DNA of 64,000 nucleotides, taken from NCBI RefSeq assembly GCF_000685155.1, contig NZ_JMIY01000002.1:472862-536861 (forward strand), given 5' to 3'. The notes below the pieces were generated by a model. It was not told the origin of the DNA and made no database searches. It worked only from the letters and a program-made list of their open reading frames with translations. The translations under genes and the position numbers were made by a program. The DNA is from Candidatus Methanoperedens nitratireducens (lineage in GTDB: Archaea; Halobacteriota; Methanosarcinia; Methanosarcinales; Methanoperedenaceae). Positions 47,636-56,020 of the stretch are shown here, one piece after another (the first letter of the stretch is position 1; every line of letters starts with the position of its first letter).

Positions 47636-48227
47636 TTTCTACCAGTATGCACTCAGTGCAACGTTTTTGTCCACAGAACCGTTTTCCGTACTCCACTATG
47701 AGCGCATGGAATTCTTTATACAGGGGAACATCCTGCGGAAGTGAATCCTCAAAGATGGACTGCAACTCACCGTAATCACCTTTAATACCCATGCACATGC
47801 AGATTCTCTTTGTATAGGCATCGATCACGAACCTGGGTCTATCGGCTGCGTATAATACGATGCTGTCAGCAGTCTCTTCTCCAACGCCATTTAGAGAAAG
47901 AAGTATATCTCGAAGTTCATCTTCTGGTTTTTTAAGGATATCAGGATTCTCAAAGAAGAACTCTGAGATACTCTTCAACCTTTTCGCCTTCTGCCTGTAG
48001 AACCCTGTGCATCTGATAAGCTCCTCCAGTTCCTCCAGATCGATCCTGGAGAGGGGCTCTTGTTCCAGAAGTCCTCTTTCTTTCAGGTTTTTTATTGCCC
48101 TCTCCACATTCTCCCATCTTGTCTGCTGGGTAAGAAGAGCTCCGATCACGACCTCAAACTGGGTATCTGCAGGCCACCAGTCCTTTGATCCGAATTGATT
48201 CAGGAGTTTATTATAAACATCAATCAT
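47622..48227 (-). CDS. Endonuclease III-like DNA glycosylase
   Basis: A 201-residue HhH-GPD protein. The helix-hairpin-helix is LNGVGEETADSIVLYA (about 110-125) and the catalytic aspartate lies in RFVIDAYTKRI (about 131-141). The lyase lysine of classical Nth (GVGRKTA) is replaced by Glu, so it may be a pure glycosylase as in the thymine-DNA glycosylase (MIG) group. C-terminal cysteines FCGQKRCTECIL bind a [4Fe-4S] cluster. It overlaps both neighbours by a few bases. Confidence 0.87.
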   Translation of the reverse strand: MIDVYNKLLNQFGSKDWWPADTQFEVVIGALLTQQTRWENVERAIKNLKERGLLEQEPLSRIDLEELEELIRCTGFYRQKAKRLKSISEFFFENPDILKKPEDELRDILLSLNGVGEETADSIVLYAADRPRFVIDAYTKRICMCMGIKGDYGELQSIFEDSLPQDVPLYKEFHALIVEYGKRFCGQKRCTECILVENGKM

Positions 48228-48880
48228 GTGAACTTTACACCAAGATCAGAGAGCCTGTTTCGGATGGCAAGGTTGATCAGAAAAGGCGTAAGGGACTCAA
48301 TCATATAGGAGCATCCAAGGTCTCCTCCATCAAGGGGACGGAGGTTCTTGATCTCCTCTGTCAGCTCCATCACGATTTTCTTTGCATCCCCATCATCGCC
48401 GCAGATAACTACATCATAATCAAGAACTAAATCGAGATTTGCAAGCTTCTTTGCAGATATATTATGATATGCTGATACTACTTTAACGCTTTTTGGAAGA
48501 ATATCCCTGATCTCAAGAGCTGCACTGCCCTGCTCTGGAGGGGTATATTCAAAGAATTTATTCTTTTTCATAGGAACTACAAGCGAAATAACGATCTGGT
48601 CTTTAAAATAAGGCCCAAGCCTCTCCAGGAGCGGCACTACCCCTTCATAGGGCACTGAGAGAACAATAACATCCGCATCCCTGATCCCGGCCTCATTCGT
48701 GCAGCCTGTAATACCGCAGCAGGCCAGTCCTTTGCTTAAGACCATGCCTGTATATTCTTCTGCAGATATAGCTGCTCTATCAGCGCTGCGTGAACATAGT
48801 AAAATATCATGTTTTGTGGCCCACCTGAGCGCGAAACCCTCTCCGATGCTGCCTGTACCACCCAATATTGCTATTTTCAT
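48224..48880 (-). CDS. npdG: F420H2:NADP oxidoreductase
   Basis: 218 residues. The NADP site IAILGGTGSIGEGFALRWAT with CSRSADRA identifies the F420-dependent NADP reductase family, which passes hydride between coenzyme F420 and NADP. VLSVPYEGVVPLL and SAYHNISAKKL are typical. It is a marker of F420-using organisms. It overlaps both the upstream glycosyltransferase and the downstream glycosylase genes by 4 bp, indicating an operon. Confidence 0.9.
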   Translation of the reverse strand: MKIAILGGTGSIGEGFALRWATKHDILLCSRSADRAAISAEEYTGMVLSKGLACCGITGCTNEAGIRDADVIVLSVPYEGVVPLLERLGPYFKDQIVISLVVPMKKNKFFEYTPPEQGSAALEIRDILPKSVKVVSAYHNISAKKLANLDLVLDYDVVICGDDGDAKKIVMELTEEIKNLRPLDGGDLGCSYMIESLTPFLINLAIRNRLSDLGVKFT

Positions 48881-49800
48881 AACTCCTCCCTTTCCTTTAC
48901 AATTTTACGCATCATACGCATATTCTCCTTATGCACAGAGACTATAAGATCGCTTAAAATCGCGAAAATGAACATCTGGATCCCTATAACAATGAGAAGT
49001 GTTGCAAGAATCGTCATAGGAATACGGGTTATACCCTTCAGCCAGTCGTTTACCACATAGACGCCTATGAATACACCGCTCACAGTTAAAAGCACACCGA
49101 TCAGATTAAAGTAAAAAAGAGGATTATGGGTCCGAGCAAGTAAGTATATGGTAGAAGCTATTCTGAAACCGTCTCTCAGGGGTTGCAGTTTTGTAGCCGT
49201 GCCGCTTGCCCTTGCAAGGTATGTTATAGGTACTTCGACTATCTTTAAATCTTTTTTTACGCATTCAACTGTGATTTCTGTTTCGACCTCAAAGCCTGTT
49301 CTATTCAAATCTATCTGTTTAATGGCATCATTATTAAACGCCCTGTAGCCTGAGAGTATATCCTCAAGCCCGACACCGTACGCAAACCGGAATATCTTGT
49401 TTAATATCCTGTTACCGATGAGGTTCAAACGGGTAAATGCATCTCTCTGGTAATTTGCAAACCTGTTTCCGATCACATGATCTGCTATTCCTGTAGTAAC
49501 AGGTTCAAGAAGTTTATCTATCTCTCCAGGAATATACGTCCCGTCCCCATCGATCATCACCACATACTTGCTTTTTATCAACTTGAATGCCTGGCTTACA
49601 GCCTGTCCTTTCCCGGTCCCGCTCTGTATTATCACCTTTGCACCTGCGCTCTGGGCACTCCTTACCGTATTATCTGTACTGCGGCCATCGATGATGAGAA
49701 TATTTGAATAGCCCATAGATTTAAATTCTCTTACAAGACCCTCTACTGTCTTTCCCTCATTGAGTGTGGGAATCAATATACAGACATCCTCTTTATTCAT
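48877..49800 (-). CDS. Family 2 glycosyltransferase, dolichol-phosphate sugar type
   Basis: 307 residues. GT-A domain: ILIPTLNEGKTVEGLVREF, IIDGRSTDNTVRSAQSAGAK, the DGDGTY metal motif and YRAFNNDAI. Two C-terminal membrane segments (about 230-252 and 265-290) anchor it. It resembles dolichol-phosphate glucose or mannose synthases used in archaeal N-glycosylation, which fits the glycosylation sites of the many surface proteins here. The acceptor is inferred. Confidence 0.85.
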   Translation of the reverse strand: MNKEDVCILIPTLNEGKTVEGLVREFKSMGYSNILIIDGRSTDNTVRSAQSAGAKVIIQSGTGKGQAVSQAFKLIKSKYVVMIDGDGTYIPGEIDKLLEPVTTGIADHVIGNRFANYQRDAFTRLNLIGNRILNKIFRFAYGVGLEDILSGYRAFNNDAIKQIDLNRTGFEVETEITVECVKKDLKIVEVPITYLARASGTATKLQPLRDGFRIASTIYLLARTHNPLFYFNLIGVLLTVSGVFIGVYVVNDWLKGITRIPMTILATLLIVIGIQMFIFAILSDLIVSVHKENMRMMRKIVKEREEL

Positions 49801-49855
49801 TTTTTTGTCCTTATTCTTTTGTTTATACTTAATAGTTAATAATTCCTGTTATCTA

Positions 49856-50539
49856 TCATTTTATGCCTGTATACACGGTAACTATTCCGAATGTCAGGCA
49901 ATAGAATCCGATGTTCTTCATACCAGATTCTTTCATGATTTCGACAAATTCACTCCTTTTCGGGAATGCCATTACTGAAGAGGGAAGATAACTGTATGGG
50001 CCAGTTCTCTTAGAGATCAGGGCACCTATAACCGGCAATATCTTCTTAAAATAAAAATAATAGATTGATCTTAAAATCGGGTTCTCAGGCTGCGAGAACT
50101 CAAGTACGACCACCTCCCCTCCGATTTTGATCACCCGGTTCATCTCAGTTAATGCTTTTTTAATATCAGATACATTTCTTATCCCGAAGGCAACAATTGC
50201 GCCATTAAAAGTCTCATCCTTAAATGACAGGTTCTCTGCATCGTTCTGGATGCAATATATGTTCTTTATATTCTTATCTTTTATTTTCTGAGCACATAGT
50301 TTAAGCATCTCTTCACAGAAATCAGCCGCTATTATCTGGCTTTTATTAGAAACTTTAGAGACCTCAACTGCCACATCTCCTGTTCCCGAGCAGATATCAA
50401 GGATCAGCCCTGATGGCAGTTTATCTGCGGCAAACCTGCGCCAGTACCTATCCTGCCCCAAGCTCAACAGGTAATTGAGCAAATCGTAGCGGTACGAGAT
50501 ACCCGCAAACATCTTCTTGATATATTCTTTTTTTTGCAA
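49856..50539 (-). CDS. ubiE: UbiE/MenG-type quinone C-methyltransferase
   Basis: 227 residues. The opening VKKMFAGIS-like FAGISYRYDLLNYLLSLGQD, SAM motif ILDICSGTGDVAVEV and the diagnostic VAFGIRNVSDIKKALTEMNR then LEFSQPENP match the demethylmenaquinone methyltransferase family closely, and less so general methyltransferases. In an MCR-containing archaeon this suggests menaquinone, as known for Methanoperedens, whereas Methanosarcina uses methanophenazine. No other quinone genes are in the window. Confidence 0.87.
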   Translation of the reverse strand: MQKKEYIKKMFAGISYRYDLLNYLLSLGQDRYWRRFAADKLPSGLILDICSGTGDVAVEVSKVSNKSQIIAADFCEEMLKLCAQKIKDKNIKNIYCIQNDAENLSFKDETFNGAIVAFGIRNVSDIKKALTEMNRVIKIGGEVVVLEFSQPENPILRSIYYFYFKKILPVIGALISKRTGPYSYLPSSVMAFPKRSEFVEIMKESGMKNIGFYCLTFGIVTVYTGIK

Positions 50540-50549
50540 TTGTTATCCT

Positions 50550-51380
50550 TCACCTAAAATACTTTTTAAGTTTTAAGTATTGTGTGAGCTCATCCAGTAT
50601 CCCGATTATCTCCTTGATATCCCTGATCACAATATCCGCCTCCTCGCAAAGCAGGGGCGGGCACCTACCTGTTTGCTGTATCGAGAGCACCCCCAGATCC
50701 GCGGCACGCATTGCAAGTATATCATTAATCCCATCGCCCACCATAATCACTTTATCGTAATCTTGTTTTAACTCTTTCACCACCTCTTCTTTTTTCTTCG
50801 GTGTGGCTATCTCAAACACCCGATCAAGGGGTATGTTAACATTCTTTGCAAGAGGTGAGAGGTTCCGCATGCTGTCGCCTGAAGCAATATATGTGTCTAT
50901 TCCCATCCCGTTAAGCGTACTGATCACAAAAGGAGTATTTGGATATGCTTTTCCCCCTGTGCAGATGACATAAGGGATGCTTCTTGTCTCCACGTCTATG
51001 ATCAGCCCAACGCCCATATAAAAAACATCATTACATCTCCTCTTAACGGCAGCCATCACATCCTGCAGATCTCTCATGGAAGCCATTGTATCATTCTCAA
51101 TAACAGATGATGCAGTGGCTTTATCTATCTGGGATCTTGAGCAGCCCACCTCTGCATCTATCCCGTATTCCCTGATAAAATCCGAGATCAGCATATCTGA
51201 TGGGCAGTTAACGAGCTTATTTGAATCAACCTGCATTACCAGGATAGCGCAATAGGGTTTTTTCCCGACAAGTTCGGTTGATACTACTTCGTATAAGTAC
51301 TCTCCTGTTTTTATATCCTTGGCCACGCGATACATGCGAAGCAGCGTTCCTGCACTATCAAATACCACAGCAATTTTCAT
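50550..51380 (-). CDS. HAD-family phosphatase, P-type-ATPase-like
   Basis: 276 residues. The nucleophile aspartate is in VVFDSAGTLLR at the N-terminus, the threonine/serine region IASGDSMRNL near 173, the lysine in TPKKKEEVV and the final acid motif VMVGDGINDILAMRAADLG. The last motif is typical of soluble relatives of P-type ATPases found in methanogens. A large insert (about 45-150) forms the cap and may set the substrate, which is unknown. Confidence 0.82.
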   Translation of the reverse strand: MKIAVVFDSAGTLLRMYRVAKDIKTGEYLYEVVSTELVGKKPYCAILVMQVDSNKLVNCPSDMLISDFIREYGIDAEVGCSRSQIDKATASSVIENDTMASMRDLQDVMAAVKRRCNDVFYMGVGLIIDVETRSIPYVICTGGKAYPNTPFVISTLNGMGIDTYIASGDSMRNLSPLAKNVNIPLDRVFEIATPKKKEEVVKELKQDYDKVIMVGDGINDILAMRAADLGVLSIQQTGRCPPLLCEEADIVIRDIKEIIGILDELTQYLKLKKYFR

Positions 51381-51406
51381 AGCTTATAAACGGTTTTTAT
51401 GATTAA

Positions 51407-52186
51407 TTATGTTATCTCATGAGATCTGATAGAGTATAGAATATCAGCCAGCATTGCAAGTTCATGAGGTGGGATAGTCTCAGCCCTTCTATCAATCATC
51501 TCATGCGGAAGTACTGCTTCAATATCAATATCAATATCTTTAATTCCAAGTAAGGCTGCATTGTTTAATATAGCGTTCCTGAGCTTTTTTCTCCTCTGGG
51601 AGAAAGCAGCAGTAATGAACCTCATGAAAAAATCCTCGTTCTTTACCCTGTAAGGTGCAGGACGCGGAATCAGCTTTACTATGGCAGATTTGACTTGAGG
51701 TGGAGTACTGAATGCCGTCCGCGGTATGACATCCAGTATCTCAACATCGGCGTAATACTGGACCGCTACCGAAAGCCTGCTGTAATCCTCAGTATCTGGT
51801 AATGCGACCATTCTCTTTGCGAACTCATACTGGTACATCAGAATCCCGAGCTCGAACTTATAGTGCAGCAGTTTAAAAGTTACAGGAGAAGAGATAGAGT
51901 ATGGAAGATTGGAGATCACTTTATTGAATGGGGGAAACTCTATTTTAAGAGCATCACCGATTATGACCTCAACATTCCCCCATCTGTAAAGAGAAGCCGC
52001 AAGAAGAGCATCAGCTTCAATGGCAATTACTTTGCCAGCTTTCCTTGCTAATTCACCTGTGAGATTACCGTAGCCTGCTCCGATCTCAAGTACAGTATCC
52101 AGGCTATTTAATCTCCCGTACCCGATTATTCTATCGAGGACCCGTTTATCTATCAGGAAATGCTGATCTTTTTTATACCGTTTCAC
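51407..52186 (-). CDS. ksgA: 16S rRNA dimethyladenosine transferase KsgA
   Basis: 259 residues from GTG 52186, chosen because the longer frame (to 52225) runs into the DUF655 gene. KKDQHFLIDKRVLDRII, SAM motif VLEIGAGYGNLT and the catalytic NLPYSISSP are diagnostic. It methylates two adenines in the 3' helix of 16S rRNA during small-subunit assembly. The C-terminal FSQRRKKLRNAI segment is normal. DUF655-ksgA order is conserved in archaea. Confidence 0.94.
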   Translation of the reverse strand: MKRYKKDQHFLIDKRVLDRIIGYGRLNSLDTVLEIGAGYGNLTGELARKAGKVIAIEADALLAASLYRWGNVEVIIGDALKIEFPPFNKVISNLPYSISSPVTFKLLHYKFELGILMYQYEFAKRMVALPDTEDYSRLSVAVQYYADVEILDVIPRTAFSTPPQVKSAIVKLIPRPAPYRVKNEDFFMRFITAAFSQRRKKLRNAILNNAALLGIKDIDIDIEAVLPHEMIDRRAETIPPHELAMLADILYSIRSHEIT

Positions 52187-52190
52187 ATTA

Positions 52191-52781
52191 TCATCTTTTA
52201 GGTGGCATCGGGGTTGTGAAAACACGGTATTTTATAGTATCATCCTTTAATTCATCCATGATCCTGTTTGTAATCAGTTTCTCAGGCGCATGCAATCCCT
52301 TTACCCGGCTGCTGAGATCCTTAAAATTTTCAAATTTTTTCTTCTTTCTCTCATCGATTATTCCCCACATCAGCTTCTTACCTATGCCAGGCAGTAGTTC
52401 AAGCATATGCAGGCGGGTTGTTATGGGATATGCATCATTAAAGAAAGATAAAAAACGCTTCTCATCTGCAAGGACTATCATCTCTATCACAGAAGGAAGT
52501 TCCATCTGAGCATTGCGGGTTAGATCATTGTATGAGATTCGCCTCTTGACATGGTCGATTATCGGACGTTCACCTTCACCTATATAGACCCTATCGTGAA
52601 GTCTGGGGGCAACGTTCTCTTTTGGTACCATCTCCATGAGAACAAAGCTTTTCTCTCCGACTCCTTGAGCAAGTGGTTTTTTTTGATACATCGGCCTGGG
52701 ATCATCCGGGCGACCATAAGGTAAATAATCCAGAATATATGCTACATCTTCCCTCTCTGCCCTTTTCCCTAAGGTTACCAT
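52191..52781 (-). CDS. DUF655 (COG1491) RNA-binding protein
   Basis: 196 residues. The N-terminal EDVAYILDYLPYGRPDDPRP and KSFVLMEMVPKENVAP, followed by a helix-hairpin-helix stretch LHMLELLPGIGKKLMWGIID, identify the archaeal DUF655 family, thought to bind RNA. It stands between rpoF and ksgA, as in many archaea, which points to ribosome or translation work. The stop is 5 bp before the ksgA start. Confidence 0.9.
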   Translation of the reverse strand: MVTLGKRAEREDVAYILDYLPYGRPDDPRPMYQKKPLAQGVGEKSFVLMEMVPKENVAPRLHDRVYIGEGERPIIDHVKRRISYNDLTRNAQMELPSVIEMIVLADEKRFLSFFNDAYPITTRLHMLELLPGIGKKLMWGIIDERKKKKFENFKDLSSRVKGLHAPEKLITNRIMDELKDDTIKYRVFTTPMPPKR

Positions 52782-52859
52782 CGAATACCACTCTCTCTAT
52801 TAATGTCTCCTTATTCTATTATATATAATTAGAGTAGATGCATATATACTTTTACAATC

Positions 52860-53210
52860 TCAGGCGTACCTTAATACCAGCTCCAGAATCTGTCTTAGAT
52901 CGTTCTCAGTCAGCGTGTAGCGCTCTTTTGCATAGATCGATCTTATCTCATCATATGATAGTGGAAGAATATCAGCGATACGGATCGCTATCTCAGGTCT
53001 CATCTTCTCAAGTTTCATCAACTCGTTCACCAGTTCTCTTGATTTGACTGCATCAAGCCTTGAGAACATCTCAGCATGCGCTATTGCTTTTCGCAATTCG
53101 TAGCCAAGCTCTTTTTCCTCTTTTTCCCTATCCTTTTTTACCCTGTTGAGTGTATCCCTGATCTCAGGAAAGGTCAGCAACTCTTCATGGATAATCCTTT
53201 TCACTATCAT
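52860..53210 (-). CDS. rpoF: RNA polymerase subunit Rpo4 (RpoF)
   Basis: 116 residues. The HRDC-like fold with VNELMKLEKMRPEIAIRIAD and LPLSYDEIRSIYAKERYTLT matches archaeal Rpo4/RpoF, which with Rpo7 forms the stalk of RNA polymerase. It lies 17 bp after the L21e gene, in the conserved order pus10-rpl21e-rpoF-DUF655-ksgA. Confidence 0.9.
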   Translation of the reverse strand: MIVKRIIHEELLTFPEIRDTLNRVKKDREKEEKELGYELRKAIAHAEMFSRLDAVKSRELVNELMKLEKMRPEIAIRIADILPLSYDEIRSIYAKERYTLTENDLRQILELVLRYA

Positions 53211-53227
53211 TATTTCACCGGTTATCT

Positions 53228-53521
53228 TTATGAGCTCTGTGAGGTCAAATGCTCAGGAAGTGCGATTACTTCTTTCATGAGCCCGCCATCGCGCACCTTA
53301 ACAATATAGGCACGGCCGCGCTGGCCTATAACTCTCCCGGTCCTTCCGTGAAACTTGTGGTGGGGCATTCCGTTCTGGATACCAGGATCGAGATCGATGT
53401 TTACAATATCCCCTTCAATGAACTCCTGTATCGCCCTGCTTATCGGAGATAATCCTTTCTCTCTTACTGTTTTTTTGAGCTTATATCTTGATTTCCTTCT
53501 TGTTCCGTGGGTCTTTGCCAT
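53228..53521 (-). CDS. rpl21e: 50S ribosomal protein L21e
   Basis: 97 residues: [20 protein letters not shown], then [20 protein letters not shown] and [20 protein letters not shown], all standard for L21e. Its first 58 bases are shared with the end of pus10 in another frame, an unusually long overlap. Confidence 0.95.
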   Translation of the reverse strand: MAKTHGTRRKSRYKLKKTVREKGLSPISRAIQEFIEGDIVNIDLDPGIQNGMPHHKFHGRTGRVIGQRGRAYIVKVRDGGLMKEVIALPEHLTSQSS

Positions 53522-54789
53522 AAATATTCCTCCGAGCTATGAGTATTACTTCTATCGTCTACCTTAATTACCTCTAGCTCTATAACCTTTGCCTCACCTC
53601 CAGTCAGTGCTGTGATGCTGGGTGTCGTGCGCCCGTTATCACCTGAGACAAGTTCCTTGACATACAGCCCGCCTTCACAATGGATTTCTATGACTGCAGT
53701 ATTTTTATCAAATGATTCAAGCCCAGTTGAGTAAACCTTACGCGTTCTTTCAAGATCTGCACGCCTGTGGAGCACTCTGGTCGGAGTTCTCTGCTTGATG
53801 AGAGTTCCACTCAATATGTCAAGGGACGATTTAAGTCTTTCCTCTGTGGTATTGTGCTCTATCTTAAGGCGGTATATCTTATCAGCTTTCATTGATTTTA
53901 TCTTTTCGATGGCTTCGCTCTCAACGAATCTGAGCCCGGTGACCTCTATTTTCCCTTTTGATTGACTGTTTATCTCAGCTTCAAGCGCATTCAGGTCTAT
54001 ACTTCTCTTATGCGGTTTTTTTGCTTCTACAATGAAAGGACGGCCTTCGCCCAGCATCAGTGCATCAATGTCCTCGCGTCCTGCGCCATGAAAAGCAGTA
54101 TCTTCGCACTGTGCTGCTGCTAGGATATGCGGCTTGATAAGCTCATCCACCGATTCCTGGTACATCCTGCCAGTGAAGCCGCAGCGCTCACACCCCAGAC
54201 CCTTGCACTCACGACACGGCCATCTTGTCTGGGGGATCCCGCGAACCAGCTTTCTGTACCTGCCGTAGATATACAGTGAATTTACCTCCAGCTCAACTCT
54301 ATCATTCTCAAGATCAAGCAGTACAACGATCTGCGGTTTTTTGAGGTTCGCCTTTTTACCTGTTAACTTTTCAATCCGCTTTCCGACCTCACGGTTCAGT
54401 TCTGTTTTAAGTGGCTCTGCAAACGTTGTCCCGCTCTCTGCCCAGATAATCTCCTCGTTCTCGGCCAGGAGACCGGTCACCTTTGTACCTACAAGGAAAG
54501 TATCGTATTCATAATCCGAGAGCGCAGTAACAGCTTTTTCAGCCCACGAATCAAGATTTTTAAACAGGCTGTTGCATACCCAGCATTTATTCTCACCGCT
54601 CTTTTCAAGCTCATCCAGCAGTGCTTTATCTTTATCAGCGCTTGCCTGCATTACAAGTACAAGTCTTATAGCACTTCCGCGCTGATCATTGGATAATCCT
54701 GTTGAAAGTTTAGCGAACTGCCTTCCGAGGCAGTGGTCGCAGATAGGGCCTTCATGTATGATCTTGTGCGCTATATCGAGAATTGTCAT
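53464..54789 (-). CDS. pus10: tRNA pseudouridine synthase Pus10
   Basis: 441 residues of the archaeal enzyme for U54 and U55 in tRNA. N-terminal zinc site from cysteines in CDHCLGRQ (about 17-24) and CWVCNSL (about 68-74), a THUMP-containing middle and the catalytic domain with Asp in [16 protein letters not shown] near 238. The core ends near VIKVDD; about 28 further residues run into the L21e start in a different frame and look like a stop-loss extension. Confidence 0.93.
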   Translation of the reverse strand: MTILDIAHKIIHEGPICDHCLGRQFAKLSTGLSNDQRGSAIRLVLVMQASADKDKALLDELEKSGENKCWVCNSLFKNLDSWAEKAVTALSDYEYDTFLVGTKVTGLLAENEEIIWAESGTTFAEPLKTELNREVGKRIEKLTGKKANLKKPQIVVLLDLENDRVELEVNSLYIYGRYRKLVRGIPQTRWPCRECKGLGCERCGFTGRMYQESVDELIKPHILAAAQCEDTAFHGAGREDIDALMLGEGRPFIVEAKKPHKRSIDLNALEAEINSQSKGKIEVTGLRFVESEAIEKIKSMKADKIYRLKIEHNTTEERLKSSLDILSGTLIKQRTPTRVLHRRADLERTRKVYSTGLESFDKNTAVIEIHCEGGLYVKELVSGDNGRTTPSITALTGGEAKVIELEVIKVDDRSNTHSSEEYLWQRPTEQEGNQDISSKKQ

Positions 54790-54871
54790 CTGGTTCTGAA
54801 TAATGCGCTGTGTTGTAAATACATTTCTATAGCCGAAATTTTTAACATAATAAACGACATGAAATGATCAT

Positions 54872-55105
54872 ATGAAAGTATTAAGCTATCGAATCCTGCT
54901 TAGAAAGGAACCAGAGGGGGGATATACAGTAATAGTTCCTTCTCTTCCTGGCTGTATTACATATGGAGATACCATAGATGAAGCCATAGAGATGGCAAAG
55001 GAGGCTATTGAGCTATATATAGAATGCTTGAAGGAGCATGGTGAGGAGATACCAACAGAGGAAGGAACTTTGGAGTACTCTCTAACGGTAGAGGCTTATG
55101 CCTAA
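54872..55105 (+). CDS. hicB: HicB-family antitoxin
   Basis: 77 residues. YRILLRKEPEGGYTVIVPSL PGCITYGDTIDEAIEMA is the typical HicB fold (degenerate RNase H-like). It overlaps hicA by 8 bp, antitoxin first. No extra DNA-binding domain is seen, so a short HicB form; an AT-rich promoter-like TTTTTAACATAATAAACGAC lies just upstream. Confidence 0.9.
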   Translation: MKVLSYRILLRKEPEGGYTVIVPSLPGCITYGDTIDEAIEMAKEAIELYIECLKEHGEEIPTEEGTLEYSLTVEAYA

Positions 55106-55319
55106 ACTTCCTTCTCTTACGCCTCATAAAATTATTAAATTACTTGAAAAGGAAGGGTTCGTATTGGATAGAACTAAAGGGAGCCATTATATCTATTATC
55201 ATCCAAAGACAAAAAGAAAAGTTGTAATTCCTCTTCATAAAAATGATTTACCAAAGGGAACTTTGCTTGAAATTTTAAAACAAGCAGGTATAAGTAGAGA
55301 GGAATTAAGAGATTTATAA
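55098..55319 (+). CDS. hicA: HicA-family mRNA interferase toxin
   Basis: 73 residues with the double-stranded-RNA-binding-like HicA fold: KIIKLLEKEGFVLDRTKGSH carries the catalytic histidine (about H31), then KVVIPLHKNDLPKGTLLEIL KQAGIS. It should cut mRNA when HicB is lost. It ends 6 bp inside the convergent trmY gene. Confidence 0.9.
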   Translation: MPKLPSLTPHKIIKLLEKEGFVLDRTKGSHYIYYHPKTKRKVVIPLHKNDLPKGTLLEILKQAGISREELRDL

Positions 55320-55925
55320 TATTATGTGGTTAATAGAGTGGAGAGAAGCTTTTTCTTTCCTATCCATTTCATTATGCAATATAACAATACAGTGATCCGC
55401 ATGTAAAGATAGGGGACCCACACTCACTATCTTATGTTCACATCCTTCAATTAATTTCTCCTCTTCATCCGTCAGACCAAGATGATCACCCAGCACAAAT
55501 AAAGGCTCCTCAAATCTCTTTCCCCGGATATCCTCGCCATCTTCTCTCAGATATATTATTTTTTTATTCAATTCTCTCAAGAGATTGCTAAAATTTCCTC
55601 TCCTTATGCTCACACCTGGCATAGATTCGGTCCAGAAATCCTGTGCATTCTTCTCAAGGGCTTTCTTTATAAGTGAAGCCGCGCTTCTCTCATCAGGGCT
55701 CAGGTATCTTACCTCATTTCCATCAAAGCGGATGAGCTTTGGCGGGTCGGGTTCCCCTTTGAGTACAAGGTATACGCGAACATCCCTGCGCAGATCATGG
55801 GAGAGGAAGAGCGCGGCATTAATGCACCTGCAGAGGATATCCATACGTCCTGCTGCGCCTGGAAGGTCGTTGAGCGAGAAAGGTGCTGTAACTGCTTTGT
55901 GGCCGATTATGATGAATTGCTTCAT
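55314..55925 (-). CDS. trmY: tRNA pseudouridine(54) N1-methyltransferase TrmY
   Basis: 203 residues of the SPOUT fold. FIIIGHKAVTAPFSLNDLPG AAGRMDIL at the start, FVLGDHLGLTDEEEKLI and VSVGPLSLHADHCIVILHNE at the SAM knot are diagnostic. It methylates the pseudouridine made by Pus10 at position 54, which is encoded 1 kb upstream, so substrate maker and user are near each other. Confidence 0.93.
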   Translation of the reverse strand: MKQFIIIGHKAVTAPFSLNDLPGAAGRMDILCRCINAALFLSHDLRRDVRVYLVLKGEPDPPKLIRFDGNEVRYLSPDERSAASLIKKALEKNAQDFWTESMPGVSIRRGNFSNLLRELNKKIIYLREDGEDIRGKRFEEPLFVLGDHLGLTDEEEKLIEGCEHKIVSVGPLSLHADHCIVILHNEMDRKEKASLHSINHIIL

Positions 55926-56020
55926 GGGAGGAAGAGATGCATATGGAATATTAAAGGTAGCTTATGCCTGATGTCCAGCGCCTGATACCCAGCAGTTCTT
56001 TGAGGTTCAATGAAGGGCTA

